This document shows positions 24,262 through 32,707 of a DNA stretch of 36,212 bases, piece by piece (position 1 is the first letter of the stretch; every line of letters starts with the position of its first letter). A program made the translations under genes and the position numbers. The DNA comes from Nocardioides albidus (GTDB lineage: Bacteria; Actinomycetota; Actinomycetes; Propionibacteriales; Nocardioidaceae), in NCBI RefSeq assembly GCF_006335005.1, contig NZ_VDMP01000025.1:768-36979 (forward strand), in the 5' to 3' direction. Below the pieces are notes generated by a model. That model had not been told where the DNA came from, made no database searches, and worked only from the letters and a program-made list of their open reading frames with translations.

Positions 24262-25673
24262 GTGCCCACTCTGGCACTGCGGGTCTGCTGCGTCAGCCCC
24301 TCGGCCTGCGGTCCGACGGCGGCGACGTAGCCGTCCGGGCGGACCAGCACCGACGCCGGCAGGCCGTCCGCGGGGCCGGCGAGGACGGGCAGACCGGCGC
24401 GGAGCGCCTCGTGCAGCGTCCGCCCGTCGTGGAGCCTGATGTTCGGCATCCGGGCGCCGGGGCGCGGCACGCCACGCACCCGCCCCGGGCGGGAGAGCGG
24501 ACTGTCGGGGTAGGCGATCGCGAGCTGTGCCATCCGGTCGGCCAGGCGCCGCTGCATGAGGGGGGTCCGTAGCGCAGGCATGATCGCCCGGCGCAGGGCC
24601 CGCCTGACGGGCGACGGGTCGAGGATGAACCGCACCATGCCGTCGGTCATCGCCATGACCTGCTGGGCGGCCGGGCGACGCTCGGCGCCGTAGCTGTCGA
24701 GGAGCGCGCCCGGCGCCCTCGCGGTGACGACGTCGGCGAGCTTCCACCCCAGGTTGGCGGCGTCGTTGATGCCGAGGTTCATGCCCTGCGCACCGGTCGG
24801 GGCATGGATGTGGGCGGCGTCGCCGGCCAGGAGGACGCGGTCGACGCGATAGGTCCCGGTCGACCGGATCTGGCAGCGGAAGCAGGTCAGGGTCTCCGGA
24901 GAGCGCACGACGATGCCGCCCGGTCCGCGCGTGTCGACCAGCTCCTGGATCTCCTCGAGCGTGGGGGCAGCGCCGTCACGATCGGCACGCACGGGCGCGG
25001 ACACCCGCCAGAGGCGGCCGTCGATCGGGATCAGGGCCAGAGGCTGCGCGGCCGAACCCCAGTAGACGTGCACCTCGTCGTCGCTCGCGACACCGTCGAG
25101 CTCTGCGTCGGCGAGCAGCCACTCGAAGGGATAGGGCGCTCCCTCGAACGGCACCGCCAGCAGCTGACGCACCCGGCTGTGGGCGCCGTCGCAACCGACG
25201 AGGTACGACGCCGACGTCCGGCTCTCGTGGCCCCGGACATCGCGCAGCGCCGCGGTGACCTCGTCGCCGTGCTGGACGAGGTCGACCAGCTCGACACCCC
25301 GCTCGACCTCGCCGCCGAGCTCCGCGAGGCGGGTCCGCAGCACCTCCTCGGTGCGGTTCTGGGGCAGGTGCAGGATGAACCGGTACGCGGAGTCGGCCGC
25401 CGTCATGTCGATGCCGAGCCGCCGCCGCCCGCCGACGTACACGGAGGTCCGGAGCGTGCGGTGGCCGATCTCCACGAGCCGATCGGCGATCCCCATCATG
25501 TCGAGCGTCTCCAGCGTCCGCGGCTGGAGGCCGATGGCCCGGCTCATCTTCGGAGACCCCGGATCCTGGTCCACGATGCGGGTCCGCACGCCGCGGGACA
25601 GGAGCTGCAGGGCGAGGGTCAGGCCGGTCGGTCCGGCTCCGACGACCAGGACGTCGCAATCTGGGATGCTCAT
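24258..25673 (-). CDS. FAD-dependent aromatic-type monooxygenase (PheA/TfdB-like)
   Basis: A 471-residue class A flavin monooxygenase. VLVVGAGPTGLTLALQL (residues 8-24) is the Rossmann motif, YLVGCDGAHSRVRQLL the DG motif, and VLLAGDAAHIHAPTGAQGMN the second FAD motif. Such enzymes hydroxylate phenolic or polyketide substrates with NAD(P)H and oxygen. The C-terminal 90 residues form the thioredoxin-like tail of the phenol hydroxylase group (RPDGYVAAVG). It lies 43 bp downstream of the LuxR regulator and overlaps the aldehyde dehydrogenase gene, so all three may be one operon. The substrate is not evident. Confidence 0.9.
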   Translation of the reverse strand: MSIPDCDVLVVGAGPTGLTLALQLLSRGVRTRIVDQDPGSPKMSRAIGLQPRTLETLDMMGIADRLVEIGHRTLRTSVYVGGRRRLGIDMTAADSAYRFILHLPQNRTEEVLRTRLAELGGEVERGVELVDLVQHGDEVTAALRDVRGHESRTSASYLVGCDGAHSRVRQLLAVPFEGAPYPFEWLLADAELDGVASDDEVHVYWGSAAQPLALIPIDGRLWRVSAPVRADRDGAAPTLEEIQELVDTRGPGGIVVRSPETLTCFRCQIRSTGTYRVDRVLLAGDAAHIHAPTGAQGMNLGINDAANLGWKLADVVTARAPGALLDSYGAERRPAAQQVMAMTDGMVRFILDPSPVRRALRRAIMPALRTPLMQRRLADRMAQLAIAYPDSPLSRPGRVRGVPRPGARMPNIRLHDGRTLHEALRAGLPVLAGPADGLPASVLVRPDGYVAAVGPQAEGLTQQTRSARVGT

Positions 25674-25716
25674 GCGTTCAGGGTCCGCCTGCCGGAGGAG
25701 CCCGACATCGGTGGAA

Positions 25717-27948
25717 CTACGTCACCTCACCACGTACGTCGGACATCAGGCCCGTCTCGTAGGCCCAGGCGGTGAGTTGACCGCGGGTGTCGACGCCGAG
25801 CTTGCCGAGCACGCGTCCGACATGGGTCTCCACCGTGCGGACCGACAGCACGAGCCGCTCGGCGATCGCCCGGTTCGAGAGCCCTTGGGCCACCAGCGTC
25901 GCGATCTCCCGCTCCCGCGCCGTCAGGGCCGACGCCGCTTCCCCTCGCCAGGGATCCTCGGACCGCGGATCCAGTCCGGCGGCGAGGGCCTCGTGGAGGG
26001 GCAGGTCACGCCCTTCCTCATGGAGCCGCGCCGCCGCTCCCGCGACCTCGTCGACGGCCGGAGCGAGCCAGCCGTCCAACAGGAGGTGCATGAACTGCGG
26101 CCTGCTGGTCTGGTTCGTCTGCTCGAACGCGGCAGCGGCGCCGGCCAGCCGGAGCGCCGCGCGCGGCCGTCCCCGGCGGGCCGCGAGTCCGGCCAGGCCG
26201 CTCAGGCCGATCGGCACGGCGAACCGGTCGCCGAGCGCGAGGACCTCGGGGACGGCCTGCGCGAAGGCCTCCGCGGCGCCGTCCGGGTCTCCGCAGTCGA
26301 GTCGGACGATGCCCAGCAACTGCAGGGCGCGGGCGCCGATCACGGGCACCTCGGCCTCCGCGCTCAGGGCGACGCTGCGTTCCAGACGCTGCCTGGCCAG
26401 CTCCCGGTCGCCGTGGAAGTGCGCGGCAGCCCCCGCCAGCCACAGCGCACCGGCCATCCCCACGGGATCACCGGTCGCCTCGTGCAGGGCGAGCGAGGCT
26501 GCGACGTCGTCTCTGAAGCCGGGCTCGCCGGCGATGCCCCGGATCCGGCCCCGGCACAGCAGTGCCTCGGCCTCGCGCACTCGGTCGCCCTTCGCACGCG
26601 CGCCCCGCACCGCCTCCTCCAGCAACGGCAGCGCGGCGCTGCTGTCTCCCTGGTCGGTCGCCAGCCAGGCCTCGCCGACGAGGGCGTCGAGCCGCGCGAC
26701 GTCGTGCTCGGGCACCGGTTCGCGCAGCCGGCGCAGGCGGAGCCTCCCCTCCGAGAAGTAGCCCCGGATGGACCAGAACCCGGTGAGCCGGTTCGCCGTC
26801 CGCAGCGCGGCCTCCGGGTCGGTGACCGCCAGATGGTCGAGGGCCGCACGGAGGTTGTCGTGCTCGAGCTCGAGGAGGTCGAGACCTTCGCGATCGGGGG
26901 CGGCCGGTGGCCGGGGCGCGTTCTCGACGCGCTGCGAGTAGGCCGAGGCGTGCGCGTCGCGTGCCCGCTGTTGCCAGGGCTGGCGCGCGATCAGGTCGGC
27001 GGCGTACTCACGAACGGTCTCCAGCATCTCGAACCTGGGCCGATCGTCCGGATGCGACCTGCGCAGCAGACTCTGGTCGACGAGCTCGGTGACCGCGTCG
27101 AGGAACGCGCCGACCGATCCCGTGGCTCCGAACACCTCCTCGAGGACGTGCAGGTCGATCCCGCCCCGGAAGACCGAGCACGCCGCGAGCAGCTGGCGCG
27201 CCGGCTCGCTCAGCAGATCGTGACTCCACGCGATCGTGGCGCGCAGGGTCCGTTGCCGGTCGGGTGAGTCCCGGTGTCCGCCCACGAGCAGGGCGAGGGA
27301 GGCGTCGAGGCGTTCGAGGATCGCTTGCGGCGGGAGGACCCTGATCCGGGCGGCCGCCAGCTCGATCGCGAGCGGGAGACCGCCGAGACGCTCGGCGATC
27401 CGCTCGAGCGTCTCCGCGTTCGCGTCGGTCGCGGCGAACCCGGGCACCGATGCGCGCGCCCGCGCGACGAACAGCTCGACGGCCTCCGACAACGGCGGCG
27501 CCGGGAGCTCCTGCTCCCCGGACACATGCAGCGGGCCGCGGCTCGTCGCGACCACCCGGACCGCGCCCGTCGCGGCGAGGAGGTCGGCGACGAATCGGCC
27601 GGCGTCGAGCAGGTGCTCCAGGTTGTCGAGGACCAGGATCAGCTCGCGGCCGGCCAGGTTCGCCGACAGATGGTCCAGCAGCGCCGTGCCGCGCGCGTCC
27701 TGCAGGTCGAGCGCACCCGCGACCTCGATCGGGACCAGCGCCGGATCCCGCACCGCCGCGAGGGGCACGAAGACCGCCTCGCACCCGAGGTCCGCGGCTG
27801 CCCGCCGTGCCAGCTCGATCGCCAGCCGCGTCTTGCCCGCTCCCCCGGGCCCGGTGATCGTGAGCAGACGGGTGGCGGCGAGCAGGCCCTGCCCCTGGGC
27901 CAACTCCACCTCCCGGCCGACGAAGCTCGTCGGTGGCTGCGGCAGCAC
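25717..27948 (-). CDS. ATPase-type LuxR-family transcriptional regulator
   Basis: A 743-residue regulator. An N-terminal P-loop ATPase begins at SFVGREVEL; Walker A is GPGGAGKT (33-40), and LILVLDNLEHLL is Walker B. A helical TPR-like region spans roughly 380-650. The C-terminal LuxR helix-turn-helix (about 680-738) contains LTAREREIATLVAQGLSNRAIAE and VRTVETHVGRVLGKLGV. The start is taken as the GTG at 27948, just before the conserved N-terminus; AGGGG lies too close to act as a normal ribosome binding site, and the frame stays open upstream through the repeat array, so the start is uncertain. It probably controls the adjacent monooxygenase-dehydrogenase pair. Confidence 0.88.
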   Translation of the reverse strand: MLPQPPTSFVGREVELAQGQGLLAATRLLTITGPGGAGKTRLAIELARRAAADLGCEAVFVPLAAVRDPALVPIEVAGALDLQDARGTALLDHLSANLAGRELILVLDNLEHLLDAGRFVADLLAATGAVRVVATSRGPLHVSGEQELPAPPLSEAVELFVARARASVPGFAATDANAETLERIAERLGGLPLAIELAAARIRVLPPQAILERLDASLALLVGGHRDSPDRQRTLRATIAWSHDLLSEPARQLLAACSVFRGGIDLHVLEEVFGATGSVGAFLDAVTELVDQSLLRRSHPDDRPRFEMLETVREYAADLIARQPWQQRARDAHASAYSQRVENAPRPPAAPDREGLDLLELEHDNLRAALDHLAVTDPEAALRTANRLTGFWSIRGYFSEGRLRLRRLREPVPEHDVARLDALVGEAWLATDQGDSSAALPLLEEAVRGARAKGDRVREAEALLCRGRIRGIAGEPGFRDDVAASLALHEATGDPVGMAGALWLAGAAAHFHGDRELARQRLERSVALSAEAEVPVIGARALQLLGIVRLDCGDPDGAAEAFAQAVPEVLALGDRFAVPIGLSGLAGLAARRGRPRAALRLAGAAAAFEQTNQTSRPQFMHLLLDGWLAPAVDEVAGAAARLHEEGRDLPLHEALAAGLDPRSEDPWRGEAASALTAREREIATLVAQGLSNRAIAERLVLSVRTVETHVGRVLGKLGVDTRGQLTAWAYETGLMSDVRGEVT

Positions 27949-28004
27949 CCCCTCATGGTCGCACCCGCCCCGCCCGGCGGGGCCACGCTCGGCCCCGAGC
28001 AAGC

Positions 28005-28426
28005 GTCTTGCCGCCAGGCGGAGGCAGGACCTACGCAAGACGACCGCTCGGCCCCAGGACCACAGCGCAATGTCTTGCCGCCAGACGGAGGCAGGACCTA
28101 CGCGAGACGACCGCTCGGCCCCAAGACCACAGCGCAACGTCTTGCCGCCAGGCGGAGGCAGGACGTACGCAAGACAACCGCGCGGCCGCCGGACCACAGC
28201 GCAGTGTCTTGCCGCCAGACGGAGGCAGGACCTACGCCACTCGAGCGCGACCCCAACGCCTGCCGCCCGGCGGAGGCAGGACCTACGCAAGACGACCGCT
28301 CGGCCCCAGGACCACAGCGCAATGTCTTGCCGCCAGACGGAGGCAGGACCTACGCGACTCGAGCGCGACCCCAACGCCTGCCGCCAGGCGGAGGCAGGAC
28401 CTACGCAAGACAACCGCGCGGCCGGC
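28005..28426. repeat. Tandem repeat array: seven units of 67 or 51 bp with inverted-repeat ends
   Basis: Units start near 28006, 28073, 28140, 28207, 28258, 28325 and 28376. Units 1, 2, 3 and 5 are 67 bp; 4 and 6 are 51 bp; 7 is cut off. Each has a conserved core of about 31 bp (TTGCCGCCAGGCGGAGGCAG then GACCTACGC). In units 1 and 3 the core is bounded by GTCTTGC and GCAAGAC, a perfect 7-bp inverted repeat over 37 bp. Long units continue with a 30-bp stretch, short ones with a different 20-bp stretch. Units 4+5 and 6+7 form a 118-bp higher-order duplication. The stretches between cores are themselves repeated, so this is not CRISPR. Confidence 0.9.
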
Positions 28427-28517
28427 AGCGTGTCGCCCCGCGGCGAAGCCGCGTCGGAGGCAAGCGCGGGCCGAGCGCAGCGAGCGCCTGCGCGCAGCCT
28501 TCGACTGGCGACACGCT
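28427..28517. repeat. Structured element closed by an 11-bp perfect inverted repeat
   Basis: AGCGTGTCGCC (28427-28437) pairs perfectly with GGCGACACGCT (28507-28517). Inside are a 6-bp stem with a GAA loop (CGCGGC-GAA-GCCGCG, 28439-28453) and a second GC-rich inverted region beginning AGGCAAGCGCG and ending near 28500. As RNA or single-stranded DNA this could fold into a three-way junction. It directly follows the repeat array and carries no gene. Confidence 0.65.
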
Positions 28518-28523
28518 CGGCCC

Positions 28524-28574
28524 AAAAAGGGAGCGAGCCCCCGGCGCCGCATGGGGTCGGCTCGACGGGGGCTC
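28524..28574 (-). terminator. Second terminator-like hairpin downstream of the penicillin-binding protein gene
   Basis: On the minus strand GAGCCCCC (28574-28567) and GGGGGCTC (28542-28535) form a perfect 8-bp stem with a 24-nt loop that has further pairing; six bases later comes TTTTT (28528-28524). The loop is long for a classical intrinsic terminator, so this may be a back-up site. Confidence 0.5.
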
Positions 28575-28670
28575 TGTCGTAGCTTGCGGTGCTCCCTCCG
28601 AAGTACGACTGGTGCCAGCCTAGCGCGCCGAGGACAGGGGGCAAGGCTCTGGTGAGGAAAATCCGGCGGG

Positions 28671-28690
28671 GTCGGGACCTTGGTCCCGAC
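28671..28690 (-). terminator. Hairpin terminator directly after the penicillin-binding protein gene
   Basis: GTCGGGACC (28671-28679) and GGTCCCGAC (28682-28690) are perfect 9-bp arms around TT. On the minus strand the stem starts six bases after the stop codon and is followed, after about 11 bases, by TTTT. The T tract is short and displaced, as is common in high-GC actinobacteria. Confidence 0.6.
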
Positions 28691-28695
28691 TGCGC

Positions 28696-30633
28696 TCATC
28701 CGGCTCCGCGCAGGAACTCCTCGATGAGGGGGCCGGCGGTCTGCGAGCCGGACTCTCCGGTCTGCACGAAGACGGCGACGGCGAGGTCGCCGTGGGCGGC
28801 CACCATCCAGGCGTGGGTGCGGATCGCGCCGCCGTCGGCGTACTCGGCGGTTCCGGTCTTGGCGAGGACCGGTGCACCGGGCACGTCGGCCAGGCCGCGG
28901 CCGCTGCCGTCGGTGACGACCTGGCGGAGGATCGCGCGCAGCTGGTCGGCCTCGGCCGGGGCCAGCGGCTTGGCCTCGGCGGGGGCCTCGGTGTCGACCT
29001 GCTCGACGAGGCGGGGGACGACGGTCGTGCCGGCCTGCACGCTGGCGATCACGGCGGCCATCGCCATCGGCGAGGCGAGCACCTTGCCCTGGCCGATGAG
29101 GGACGCCGCGGCCTCCGTGTCGCTGGCGGGCTCGGGGACGGCGCCGAAGTACGCCGGGAAGCCGAGGTCGTGGTCCACGCCGAGGCCGAGCGTGGCGGCC
29201 GCCGCGGCCAGGTCGCCCTTGGCGAGGGTGTCGCGCTGGCCGATGAGGGCGGTGTTGCAGGACTGGGCGACGGCCTCGCGCAGCGGGATCGTGCCGAGGG
29301 CGCCCGCGGGATAGTCGGAGTAGTTCTTGAACTGCTTGCCGTCGACGCTCAGGGTCGGCGTGCACTCGACCGGGGTGTCGGGCGTGAGGCCGGCGCGCAG
29401 CAGCGCCAGGGAGGTGACGATCTTGAACGTCGAGCCCGGCGCGAACTGGCCGAACGTGGCGTGGTTCTGCCCGCCGGTCCCGGCGTTGTTGGCGGCCGCG
29501 AGGACGGCGCCGTCACTCGGGCGGAGCGCGACGAGAGCGGCGGCCGGTCCGGACTTGGTGAGGATCTGCTCGGCGAGCCGCTGGAGGCGCTCGTCCAGCG
29601 TGATCGCCAGGGGTCGGCCGGGCGTGGCGTCGTGGCGGTAGAGCTCGCGGGGCTCGGCGGCCGGGTCGTCGGTGTCCGGGCTGGGGACGGCGTGGACGAC
29701 GCGGCCGACGGTGCCGCGCAGCTGGTCGTCGTACCGCGCCTGGAGGCCGGAGACGCCGGCGACGTCGCCGCTGCGGTACTTCTCCGGGTCCTTCTCCACC
29801 ATCTCGGCGGTCACCGGGCCGACGCGGCCGAGGATGGGCGCGGCGAAGTCGCGGCTCGGGGCGAGGGCGAGCTCGCCGTCGACGGTGAGGGCGCCCTCGA
29901 TGGCGCCCAGCGCGTCGGCGAAGCCCGCCGGCTCCTCGCCCGCGCGCAGGGTGATCGCCTCGACGAAGGCGCGGGGGCCGGCGGCCTTCACCGCCTTCAC
30001 GTAGGGCTTCGGCTCGATGTCGACCAGAGCGGCCAGGGCTCGCGCCGAGGAGGCGGCCTTCGCTGCGTCGACCTTGGCGCGGTCGATGCCGACGCGGACG
30101 ACGGCGCGCTCGGTCACCAGGACGGTGCCGCCGGCGCCGGTGATGTCGCCGCGGTCGGTCGGCTGGGTGACCGCGTCGAGGGTCTCGCCGACGGCCAGCT
30201 CGGGAGCGACGACGTCGGGCGCCCAGGCCACCGACCACTTGTCGCCCTGGTGGCGGAGCGCGACGGTGGTCTCGTAGGCCCAGGGGTCGGTGTCGTCGAC
30301 GATCGGCCAGGACCAGCGCAGCGTCGCGGTGGGCTTCTCGGCCGACGCGTCGACCTTCCCGACCGTGACCGTGGGGACGACGCCGTCCATGTCGTCGACG
30401 ATCGTGGCGTACGCCTTGCTGACCGCGGCGGAGTCCGTGCCCGTGAAGGGGACGGAGGCGAGCGGGTCGGCGGCCTGGCTCGCGTCACCGGCCGGCGGGG
30501 TGGCGGCCGCGACCAGCGCCCCGGCCAGCTGCTCGGCCACGGCCTCGGCACCGTCGGTGTCGTCGCCGGAGCACGCGCTCAGCGCGGCCGCGAGCACGAG
30601 GAGCGAGGTGAGGGCTGCCGAGGTCCGCCGCAT
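28696..30633 (-). CDS. Penicillin-binding lipoprotein (class B transpeptidase with MecA-type N-terminal domain)
   Basis: A 645-residue class B PBP that cross-links peptidoglycan outside the membrane. The N-terminus is a lipoprotein signal with lipobox LSAC. An NTF2-like MecA_N domain (about 35-150) and a PBP dimerisation domain (about 155-320) precede the transpeptidase. All active-site motifs are present: Ser401-Thr-Phe-Lys404, Ser458-Cys-Asn460, and KTGTAEY from Lys592. Architecture matches M. tuberculosis Rv2864c (PbpLipo) from memory. The ATG at 30633 is the only start giving the signal peptide. A hairpin terminator follows. The MerR gene ends 26 bp upstream on the same strand. Confidence 0.95.
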   Translation of the reverse strand: MRRTSAALTSLLVLAAALSACSGDDTDGAEAVAEQLAGALVAAATPPAGDASQAADPLASVPFTGTDSAAVSKAYATIVDDMDGVVPTVTVGKVDASAEKPTATLRWSWPIVDDTDPWAYETTVALRHQGDKWSVAWAPDVVAPELAVGETLDAVTQPTDRGDITGAGGTVLVTERAVVRVGIDRAKVDAAKAASSARALAALVDIEPKPYVKAVKAAGPRAFVEAITLRAGEEPAGFADALGAIEGALTVDGELALAPSRDFAAPILGRVGPVTAEMVEKDPEKYRSGDVAGVSGLQARYDDQLRGTVGRVVHAVPSPDTDDPAAEPRELYRHDATPGRPLAITLDERLQRLAEQILTKSGPAAALVALRPSDGAVLAAANNAGTGGQNHATFGQFAPGSTFKIVTSLALLRAGLTPDTPVECTPTLSVDGKQFKNYSDYPAGALGTIPLREAVAQSCNTALIGQRDTLAKGDLAAAAATLGLGVDHDLGFPAYFGAVPEPASDTEAAASLIGQGKVLASPMAMAAVIASVQAGTTVVPRLVEQVDTEAPAEAKPLAPAEADQLRAILRQVVTDGSGRGLADVPGAPVLAKTGTAEYADGGAIRTHAWMVAAHGDLAVAVFVQTGESGSQTAGPLIEEFLRGAG

Positions 30634-30659
30634 GGTGAAGGTTCTACCAGCCGGGTCCG

Positions 30660-31112
30660 TCAGCCTCCGGCGTCGCGGTGGCCGTCGAGGAACCGGATCC
30701 CCCGCGTCGTGCCGTCCACGATGTCGCTGACGTGTGCCTGGAAGCCCGGGCAGGTGGTGATGTCGTGGGCGCGGCACTCGAGCGCGTGCCGGGTCATGTG
30801 CCGGGACCGCTCGAGCTCGGTCTGCCGCCGGTCGAGCTCCTCGAGATGGGCCCGCAGCGCCTCCCGACGACCCTCCACCGAGGCGTCGACGAGCGTGCGG
30901 ATCTGCTCCAGGCTCATCCCGGAGGCCTTGCTCGCGAGGATCGCGGCCACCCGATAGGCGTCGTCCTCGGAGTAGACCCGGCGCCCCGCCGAGTCCCGCG
31001 CCGGGTGCAGCAGGCCCTTGTCCTCCCAGTGCCGCAGCACATGGGTCTGGAGCTCGAAGCGTGCTGCGAGCTCGCCGACGGACCATCGGATGTCCTGGGC
31101 ACTTGACTTCAT
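30660..31112 (-). CDS. MerR-family regulator divergent from a thioredoxin-reductase-like gene
   Basis: A 150-residue MerR protein. The winged helix-turn-helix spans about 10-78 (WSVGELAARFELQTHVLRHW, then the RRVYSEDDAYRV wing). A coiled-coil dimer helix follows (about 80-118). The short effector part carries two Cys residues in ECRAHDITTC, ten positions apart at the ends of that motif, which could sense thiols, oxidants or a metal. The start is the ATG at 31112 or the GTG at 31118; both lie in the palindrome shared with the divergent gene. Autoregulation and activation of that gene are the likely job. Confidence 0.88.
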   Translation of the reverse strand: MKSSAQDIRWSVGELAARFELQTHVLRHWEDKGLLHPARDSAGRRVYSEDDAYRVAAILASKASGMSLEQIRTLVDASVEGRREALRAHLEELDRRQTELERSRHMTRHALECRAHDITTCPGFQAHVSDIVDGTTRGIRFLDGHRDAGG

Positions 31113-31127
31113 GTCCACATGAAGTCA
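31104..31127. promoter_or_regulatory. MerR operator/promoter, perfect 11+11 bp palindrome
   Basis: TGACTTCATGT (31104-31114) and ACATGAAGTCA (31117-31127) are perfect inverted arms around CC. A plus-strand -35 TTGACT (31103-31108) overlaps the left arm; 19 bp later CAACCT (31128-31133) could be a weak -10, with the ATG at 31140 six bases after it, the geometry of a MerR-activated, leaderless promoter. Confidence 0.75.
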
Positions 31128-31139
31128 CAACCTGGGTTC

Positions 31140-32084
31140 ATGATCAACTCACCGCTCGACGAGCACCTCTACGACGTGGCCGTGATCGGCGCCGGATCGG
31201 CCGGCCTCCAGGCCGCCCAGACCCTCGGCCGGATGCACCGCTCGACGGTCGTCATCAGCACCGACCGCTACCGCAACGACCCGACGGGCCACATGCACAA
31301 CTTCCTCGGCCACGACGGCGCGCCGCCGGCCGAGCTGCGCCTGGCGGCGCGCAAGGACGCCGAGGCGTACGACGACGTGCGCTTCCTCGACTGCGTCGGG
31401 GCGGGCGTCACGCGCGTCACCGGCGAGCTCGGCGCCTTCGTCCTCGAGGTCGACGCGGAGCCCGCCGTGCGCGCACGCCGGGTGCTCCTGGCGACCGGCG
31501 TGCGCGACACCCTGCCCGACATCCCCGGGATCGCGGAGAGCTTCGGCGACCTGGTCGCGCACTGCCCGTTCTGCCACGGCCACGAGTACGCCGGAACCCG
31601 GGTCGGCATCCTCGGCGCCGCGCCCCACGTCGCCGCCATGGCCTCGATGCTCCAGCCGATCGCCGCCGACCGGGTCGTCCTCACCCACGGGGCGGACCTC
31701 GACGAGGCGACCGCCGCGGGCCTGGCCCGGACCGGCGCCACGATCGTGCGGGAGCCCGTCGTCGCCGTACGCGAGGAGGGCGACGGCCTGGTCGTCGCAT
31801 TGGCGAGCGGCGAGGAGCTGGCGCTCGGCGGTCTGCTGGTGAAGACGGAGTGGCAGCAGGCGGCACCGTTCGCGCAGCAGCTGGGCCTGGAGATGTCCGA
31901 GATGGGCGCGGTCGTGGTCGACGCGTTCGGCCGGACCAGCGTCCCCGGCGTCTACGCCGCGGGCGACCTCGCCCAGGGCCCCGGCCTGCCGATGCCGATG
32001 GCGTCGGTGCTCACCGCCGCCTCGGCCGGTCTGATGGCCGCCGCCGCGTGCGTCCAGGACGCGGCGCTGGCCCGGATCGCCTGA
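31140..32084 (+). CDS. Thioredoxin-reductase-like FAD/NAD(P) oxidoreductase
   Basis: A 314-residue two-dinucleotide-domain flavoprotein. The FAD motif is AVIGAGSAGLQAAQ near the N-terminus and the NAD(P) motif is VGILGAAPHVAAM. The redox pair is Cys142-Pro-Phe-Cys145 in CPFCHGHE, unlike the CATC of true thioredoxin reductases; CxxCHGxE is also seen in GliT/HlmI-type enzymes that form disulphides in dithiol natural products, but also in many uncharacterised members. VYAAGDLAQGPGLP is the second FAD motif. The ATG at 31140 is chosen over 31119 because the latter lies inside the operator. Probably induced by the divergent MerR. Confidence 0.88.
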   Translation: MINSPLDEHLYDVAVIGAGSAGLQAAQTLGRMHRSTVVISTDRYRNDPTGHMHNFLGHDGAPPAELRLAARKDAEAYDDVRFLDCVGAGVTRVTGELGAFVLEVDAEPAVRARRVLLATGVRDTLPDIPGIAESFGDLVAHCPFCHGHEYAGTRVGILGAAPHVAAMASMLQPIAADRVVLTHGADLDEATAAGLARTGATIVREPVVAVREEGDGLVVALASGEELALGGLLVKTEWQQAAPFAQQLGLEMSEMGAVVVDAFGRTSVPGVYAAGDLAQGPGLPMPMASVLTAASAGLMAAAACVQDAALARIA

Positions 32085-32106
32085 CCCCGGGACTATCGCA
32101 ATGGGC

Positions 32107-32691
32107 TCAATACCAGCCGGTGCGCTGGGAGTGCTCCCACGCCTTCTGCGCGCTGCCGTAGCGGGCGGCGATATAGGCCAGGCCCCAGCGGATCTGGGTC
32201 TGCGGGTTGGTGCGCCAGTCGCTGCCGACGACCGCCATCTTGGTGGCGGGCAGGGACTGCGGGATGCCGTAGGCGCCGGAGCTGGGGTTCTCGGCGAGAT
32301 GGCTCCAGCCGGACTCGCGCTGCCACAGCGCGTCGAGATAGGCCCACTGGTCGCGCGGGAACCCGAACTCGATCATCTCGCGGTAGCCGAGTCCGCGGTT
32401 CGAGGCCGGGTCGACGTCGGTGGGGACGACCACCGGGGGCAGCCGCTTCGCGATCCGCTCGGCCCGCCGGGCGAGCTGCTTCATGATCTCGATGGTCGGT
32501 ACGTCGGCCCGCGCACCGGAGCGCGCCACCTCGGTCGGCTGCGTGGCCGGTGCCGGGCTCGAGGTGGTCGGCGCCGGGGCCGTGGGCGACGGGGCCGTGG
32601 GGGCCGGGTCCGGTGCGGTCGACGGAGGGCCCGTCCCGCACCCGGTCAGCAGCAGCGCGACCGCGCACAGCACGGACGCACGACCCCCCAT
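32107..32691 (-). CDS. Lipoprotein with lytic transglycosylase (SLT)-like domain
   Basis: A 194-residue exported lipoprotein. The lipobox is LTGC with Cys18. A Pro/Thr/Ala-rich linker (about 20-55) is followed by a lysozyme-like domain: LWQRESGWS with catalytic Glu126, then NPSSGAYGIPQSLPATKM and IRWGLAYIAARYGSAQKAW. It probably cleaves peptidoglycan glycan strands at the membrane surface. The domain is small, close to the minimal transglycosylase-like forms common in actinobacteria. It lies 16 bp downstream of the RNA helicase gene, so read-through is likely. Confidence 0.88.
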   Translation of the reverse strand: MGGRASVLCAVALLLTGCGTGPPSTAPDPAPTAPSPTAPAPTTSSPAPATQPTEVARSGARADVPTIEIMKQLARRAERIAKRLPPVVVPTDVDPASNRGLGYREMIEFGFPRDQWAYLDALWQRESGWSHLAENPSSGAYGIPQSLPATKMAVVGSDWRTNPQTQIRWGLAYIAARYGSAQKAWEHSQRTGWY

Positions 32692-32707
32692 GGGATCCGA
32701 GGGTAGG

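Noticed and set aside
28005..28426. CRISPR array
   Set aside because: The stretches between the conserved cores are themselves repeated (two linker types), unit length switches between 67 and 51 bp, and no cas gene is present.
28005..28640. Repeat-encoded proteins in several frames, and an N-terminal extension of the LuxR regulator
   Set aside because: The frames are open only because the GC-rich repeat lacks stops; 67 bp is not a multiple of three, so the encoded peptide changes at each unit, and no start signal or family match is seen.
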